The notes beneath the pieces are model-generated. The model ran no database searches and was not told the origin of the DNA. It worked only from the letters and a program-made list of their open reading frames with translations. From Symbiodinium natans (taxonomy: Eukaryota > Sar > Dinophyceae > Suessiales > Symbiodiniaceae): 64,000 bases of DNA. Made by a program: the position numbers and the translations under genes. This document shows positions 56,501 to 62,500 of the stretch, piece by piece; position 1 is the stretch's first letter; each line of letters begins with the position of its first letter. The stretch lies in the NCBI GenBank assembly GCA_905221605.1, contig CAJNDS010002103.1, positions 475,806 through 539,805 on the forward strand. Reading direction: 5' to 3'.

Positions 56501-59500
56501 TATACCCCCCGATTTTTGCTATTCTGGAGATACAGGCTTCGTCGTTGCGTTCCGGTCCGGGCCGCCTTCTCTTCCAGGGCCTGGAGCCTCTGGCGCAAGG
56601 CCTGGGCAGGTAGGTTTTTTGGGCTTCGTTTGTGTGTTTGGGTCTCTTAAAAGGGCTAAAATTACTTGGTTCCACGTTTTTTAGTTTGGGTTTTGTGTGT
56701 TAGAAAACCGTTAGGGCTACAGCCTGAGGGGGTAACAAACGAAGACTCCAAAAAAAACCCTGAACGCAGGTCTTCGCCACCAAGAAGGGCTTAGGGTTTG
56801 CTCAAAATTGAGGGTTTAGGGTTTAAAATTTAGCGTTTCGCGTGCAAACCGTTAGCGCCACAGCCGGCCTTGTTCTCCTCGGTGTTGGCGATGATCTTCC
56901 CCTCGAGGACACCCGCGGTGCGGCTGTGCTCCAGCAAGCGGCCCTGAAGCGGGGCCACTTGCGGAATATTCGGGGGGTTTAGGGTTTAGGGTTGAGGGTT
57001 GAGGGTTTAAGGTTAAGGGTGTAAGAATCATCTAGGTTGCCCCCTTTTACTAGCAGTCCTTAATAAGGATGATAATGCCCCCTTACTAGACTATCTCCTT
57101 TCAGGACTGTTAGTATAGGGGGGGGGGGGGGGGAACATCCCAAAATATAGGTCTTAAGAATTAGAATTGGGTCTTGGGGGGACATCATCGTATAATTGGA
57201 AAAGGGACTATGAGGGAAGACTATTAGTGAGTATTCCGACCCCCATATTACTCACGCTTGTAAGGGGGTTTGCGGTTAGAGGCGTTGTGGTCTTTTCGAT
57301 GCTTCTAAGCGTCTGAAAAAACGGCCTGAAGTCCTGAAGTGGAGATTGCCCTGTGAGCTTTGCGGAGATTTAAGGTACAGCAGTCCCCGGGAAGCAAGGA
57401 AACACAGGGGCAAACTTGTTGTGTTACTGGGCTGTAGGAACTGCTGCTTTGAGTCGGGCAACTGCATAAGCACTCTATCACCCTACGCCCTACTTGGAGA
57501 TTCACGGTACTTATTGACCAATTATAACAGTACTTATAAACCACTTCTAAGCCCCTTAAGTGCACTAATATGCTTATAGGTACAGGTATAGTTGGTCATA
57601 AGTACCCTGAACCTCCAAGTAGGCACCTCCACCACCAAATCCCTAAATCGGAGGGTTTAGGGTTTAGGGTTTAGGGTTTAGGGTTTAGGGTTTAGGGTTT
57701 AGGGTTTAGGGTTTAGGGTTTAGGGTTTAGGGTGCAGACCTTGTCGTCGTCTTTGGTCCTCGTGTGGGCCTGCCGCTCGCTTTCGAGCTGCTGCCTCATG
57801 TCCTGACACTCTTGAGCTCGAGGAAGTGTGCGACCAGGACTTTGGTTTTAAGGTTGTGGGCCGTAGTTCGGTTGAGCTGTACTTATAATTCTACTTCTAT
57901 ATATATGTATATGTATATATATTTATATATATGCATATTAGGGCACTTAAGGGGCTTATAAGTGGGTTATAGGTACCGTTAGAAGTAGAATTGGCGAAGA
58001 AGCCATGCCGCGTTTCGAGCTTCTCAATACGCCAGCTCGCCTCGGCCATTCGAGTGTGCTCGTCTCTGAAGTTATCCGTCTTGCTCCTGCGCACTGCCAA
58101 GACACCATACTGTAGGAGCCTTAATCATTAGGACAGGGTTTTGGGGGGTTGCTGTAGTAGAATTATAAAAGGACCAGAAGGGCATCATTGGTAGTTATTC
58201 CGGCCCCTATATTGCTCATTGTGACTGCAAGAACAGCAGCAGCCCGCTCAGCACCACCCTGGGCGAGAAAGTCTGAAGCTCTATGCCCTAAACCCTAGCT
58301 GTCCTCTATCCAGGGGAACTAAAGGTTCACCTTTGGGCTTGTATAGGGGTTGTAGCACCCCCCCCCCCCCCACAAAAAAAATCAAGAGGTTAAGTAAGCC
58401 TGCCTACTCTACTACTCAGAAACACTGTCCTCAAAAGAGTTCTTTCATCGTCGTGCTTGGAGCGAAGATCCTGATGCTGGAAGCAGGTCAAGGTTCGATG
58501 ATGGGATTTAGGGTTTAGGGCTTTAGGGCTTGAGGTTTAGGGTTTAGGGCGGGCCCTAAAGGGTGTAGATAGGGTTTAGGCTTTCTAGGTCTCATCCCCT
58601 AAAGCCCTCAGGCGCTGAAACGCCCCCCCGAAACACCCTTGAACTGCCCCAAAAACCCGAAAGCCCGGTTTAGGGTTCAGGGTTCAGGCTTCAGGGTTTA
58701 GGGCTTAGGGCTTAGGGGAACCCTGAACTGTCCACCCGTCATCGTGCGAGTGGGGCAGAACCTGCCTGAACTCGCTGTTCATGCTCCTGGACGAGCTTCT
58801 GGGTTGTTACCTTAACTAGTTGTCCAGTAAGCTGGGGGAAATAAAGGTTAAGCTTTGGGATTATAAGGGGATTATACTACCCCAAAAGGTTAAAGGTTTC
58901 CTACTCTACTACTAGGTTAATGTGTTCACGGACTTCAACAGGGTATACTTAAGGCTTTAAAGTAGCTTTGCTTCTCTGATGACTTTCAGGCACACTACAT
59001 GTTGGGGTTCAGGGATCCTTAGGGTGGATCAAGCAATCCCATCTGTCAAGGCGACGTTAAGGGCTTCTTGTCGGGTGATCGGGGGAAGCAGCTATGGTTT
59101 TTGAGCATGGAAGTGTCAAATAAAGATACGCTGGATGGCGGCATTGAGGGGTACCTTATTGGGGTCTATGTTCTTGGGTCTATATGAACGGTCTCCTATG
59201 ACCGGAAACCACCCCATATTGCAACTGGTCTCGTCTGACCTTGAGTGATTGCGGGTCCTTCGCTGATTCGCCCTAGGTGCTGCTTGCTGAATAAGGGGGA
59301 ATCCTGGCAACCCTAAACCCTAAACCCTAAACCCTAAACCCTGAACCCTAAACCCTAAACCCCAAACCCTAAACCCTAAACCCCAAACCCTAAACCCTAT
59401 ACCCCCCTAACCCTAAACCCTGAACCCTAAACCCTATACCCTGGACCCTAGACCTGCACCTGCCCCACCGCGCCTGCCTCACTCGCAGCCTGGCCTCTGC

Positions 59501-62500
59501 CCTCGGCCCTCATCAAAAACACAAGGGTTTAGGGTTTAGGGTTTAGGGTTTAGGGTTTAGGGTTTAGGGTTTAGGGTTTAGGGTTTAGGGTTTAGGGTTT
59601 AGGGTTTAGGGTTTAGGGTTTAGGGTTTAGGGCAGCACGCTCCTGCTGCACGCGAAGCTTTTCATTGCCGTGGCTTTCCCTCTCATTGCTGAGCTCCAGC
59701 CTTAGAACGTCAGTATGCACACACACACACATATATATATATATATGTATGTATGTACATATACATACATATTATGTACATATGTACATATATACATATA
59801 TCCAATATATATATATATATATATATACAGACACACGTACGTACTACTTAATTCTCCAAGATCATTGAGCCTTTATGGCTGTACGCTGTCGAAAAGACAC
59901 ACAACACATCCATGCCTGAGACGCCGGTACCTGTCCTGTGCGTCACAGAAACCCCTAAAGCCTCAACCCTAAACCCTAAAGCCTCAACCCTAAACCCTAA
60001 ACCCTAAACCCTAAACCCTAAAACCTCAACCAATGGGATGCCCACTTGATGTCTTCGACGTTGCGCTCGACCTCTGCGCTGAGGATGCTGGACCCAGAAC
60101 ACACGAAGCCCAAACCATGGATCGCTACAAGGATGCTTAAAGGAGGCCTGGCAGCCCAGTAGCCATATTGTAATAAGGGTACACCTTTTTGTTGGCTTGG
60201 CAACTTTATTAAGGGAGCCTTGAACGAAAAAAAGGGAAAAGGGTACCACTGGCTTACCAAGGAGGGTTTGGGGGTTTAGGGTTTAGCACGTGCCAAACCG
60301 AAGCGCGCTGTGTGAGCTCTCGACCGGTGGCAAGGGTTTAGAGTTTAGGGTTACTGGATCAATGCCACTGCATTGCGCTCGTCACACCATGCCAAACTCT
60401 CTACTTTTTTGGGACCCAAATGAACCCTAAAAGGGTTTGGGGTCCTTATACCTTCATAGACGGTCGTAGTGTAGGCATCCCCGAACCATACTCTACAAGG
60501 GTATATGGTCCATGGACCTAAGCAGGGGTTATGGTAGCACACAGGGTGAATGATCGCCAATGTAGGGTTGGTTTTGCGACCACAGGACCTTACGTGTTCA
60601 CGCCATAGGACTACGGTTGGCCTTTAGGGTTCAGGGGTAGTAGGTTGCGTCTCCGGCAAAGTAGTGCACCATATGTCCCAGCCGCATTTTCTCTCAGGAC
60701 TCGTGCTGGGCAGGCTATGCTGGCTTCTATGAGTCACCCTTTAGCCCTAAGCCATAGGCGTAGAACCCGAAACCATGAACCTTGCAGGTTTTTATTTGTC
60801 CCTAAACCCTAAACCCTAAACCCTAAAATCCGCCCGCTCAAGTCCCAGTCGAAGAGGCCTCAGCATCCCCAACTCTCGCAAAGCCCGAGCAAGACCGCGA
60901 AGTGTCTCAAACATTTTCTCCTCAAACTCAACCCCAACAAGTAAGATATTAAATCGGGGCCCTTAACTCATCATAACTTACTAATACTCTAATAAAAACC
61001 TTAACCTCATGGCCCGAACCTCCTCGAGAAGTTGTTTCAGGCGCTGCTTCTCGGTCTCTGCCGCCTCCGAGGCATTGACGGCCTTGGTGTGGACACAGAC
61101 CGCGAGACAAAACTTGAGGTCCATAGCATTGGGATGTTCCTCCTTATACTAACAGTCCTTATTGGGGATTAGAATAGGGGGTACTATGATCCCTACTAAG
61201 GACTGTTAGTATAAGGGGGAACATCCCAATCCATAGTTGTTGCTACCCTTCTAAGGGCGATGACAAAACTAGGAGGGCCCTTTCAAACACTCAATACGAT
61301 CCTCTGAAAAAGGGATAGGGCTCACGGTTTACGGTCTGTTTCCCTGGTAATTTAGGGTTTAGAGTTGGCTGTCGGGAACAACTACAGGAGCTTCGGGATG
61401 TTCGATGTAAGGGAAGCAGGAGGCATGTCTTGTACGGACTCAGAGTATGCAGTTCTTACATACCACCTGAGCTCCCCACCCTACGCCCTAGAAAACTAGA
61501 TGTCCAGCTACCAGCAACCTAGCCTTTGAACGAGATGACCGAGCCCGCAGCCCCATGAATCCTGAACCCCAAAGCCTGGTCCCTAAACCCTAAACCCCTA
61601 AACCACATAAACCCGTAACCATAAACCCTAAACCGTAAACCCCATGAACCCCATCACCCTCCGGGCATCCGAAGACTCAACCCTAAACCCTAAACCCTAA
61701 ACCCTAAACCCTAAGCCCTAAACCCTGCCGGGTCCCCCAACAGCTCGCTCCTCGGCGAAGCGCTCGGCATCCACCCGGGCCTTGAGGTTCAGGGTTTAGG
61801 GTTCAGCGTCTAGGGTTCAGGGTTCAGGGTTTAGGGCTTAGGGTTTAGGGTCTAGGGTTTAGGGTTAGCATCTATAGGGTTCAGGGTCTAGGGTTTAGGG
61901 TGTGTAACTCAATCTATAGCAACGGAATTATGAGGTCCCTGGATGTACCAGCAACCCCCAACTACCCTTTAACCATAACAGTAGGGTATATAAGCCGCCT
62001 TTATTCAAGGGGTTAGTTGGGGTGTTCAGGAACATATGGTGTTCAGCAACAATTGCACTCAGCCGTTGGCCGTACTTCGCACTCCGAGATTCTGAGGTAG
62101 TTCAGGGATTTGCCGCATCAGGGTGGTGTCTTTGATGCCAAGAGCAGGACATCCATTGGCACCCGCATGAACCCTGAAAGGCTTCATGTGCCCATATGCC
62201 GTAGTAGGGGGATACATCGTAGTAGTTAATTATAGGGTATAGGGTGCCCATTTTAGGGTTCTCAAGGAGTGGTCTGTACGTCGACAAGCAGCGCCCGGAC
62301 ATGACCGCCTGCTTGGAGGTTCATGAGTAGTTGTAGGTAGGGTTCCCTGAATCCTAAATCCTAAACCCTAAACCCTAAACCCGAAACCCTACGGGGTACT
62401 TATAACCCTCCTTGCAGCTGCCCATGTGAACCTCTCCTGGATAAGTGCCGCCACAGACGGCTTGAATAGTGTCGCCATGTGTCCGCTCCCTAAACCCTAA

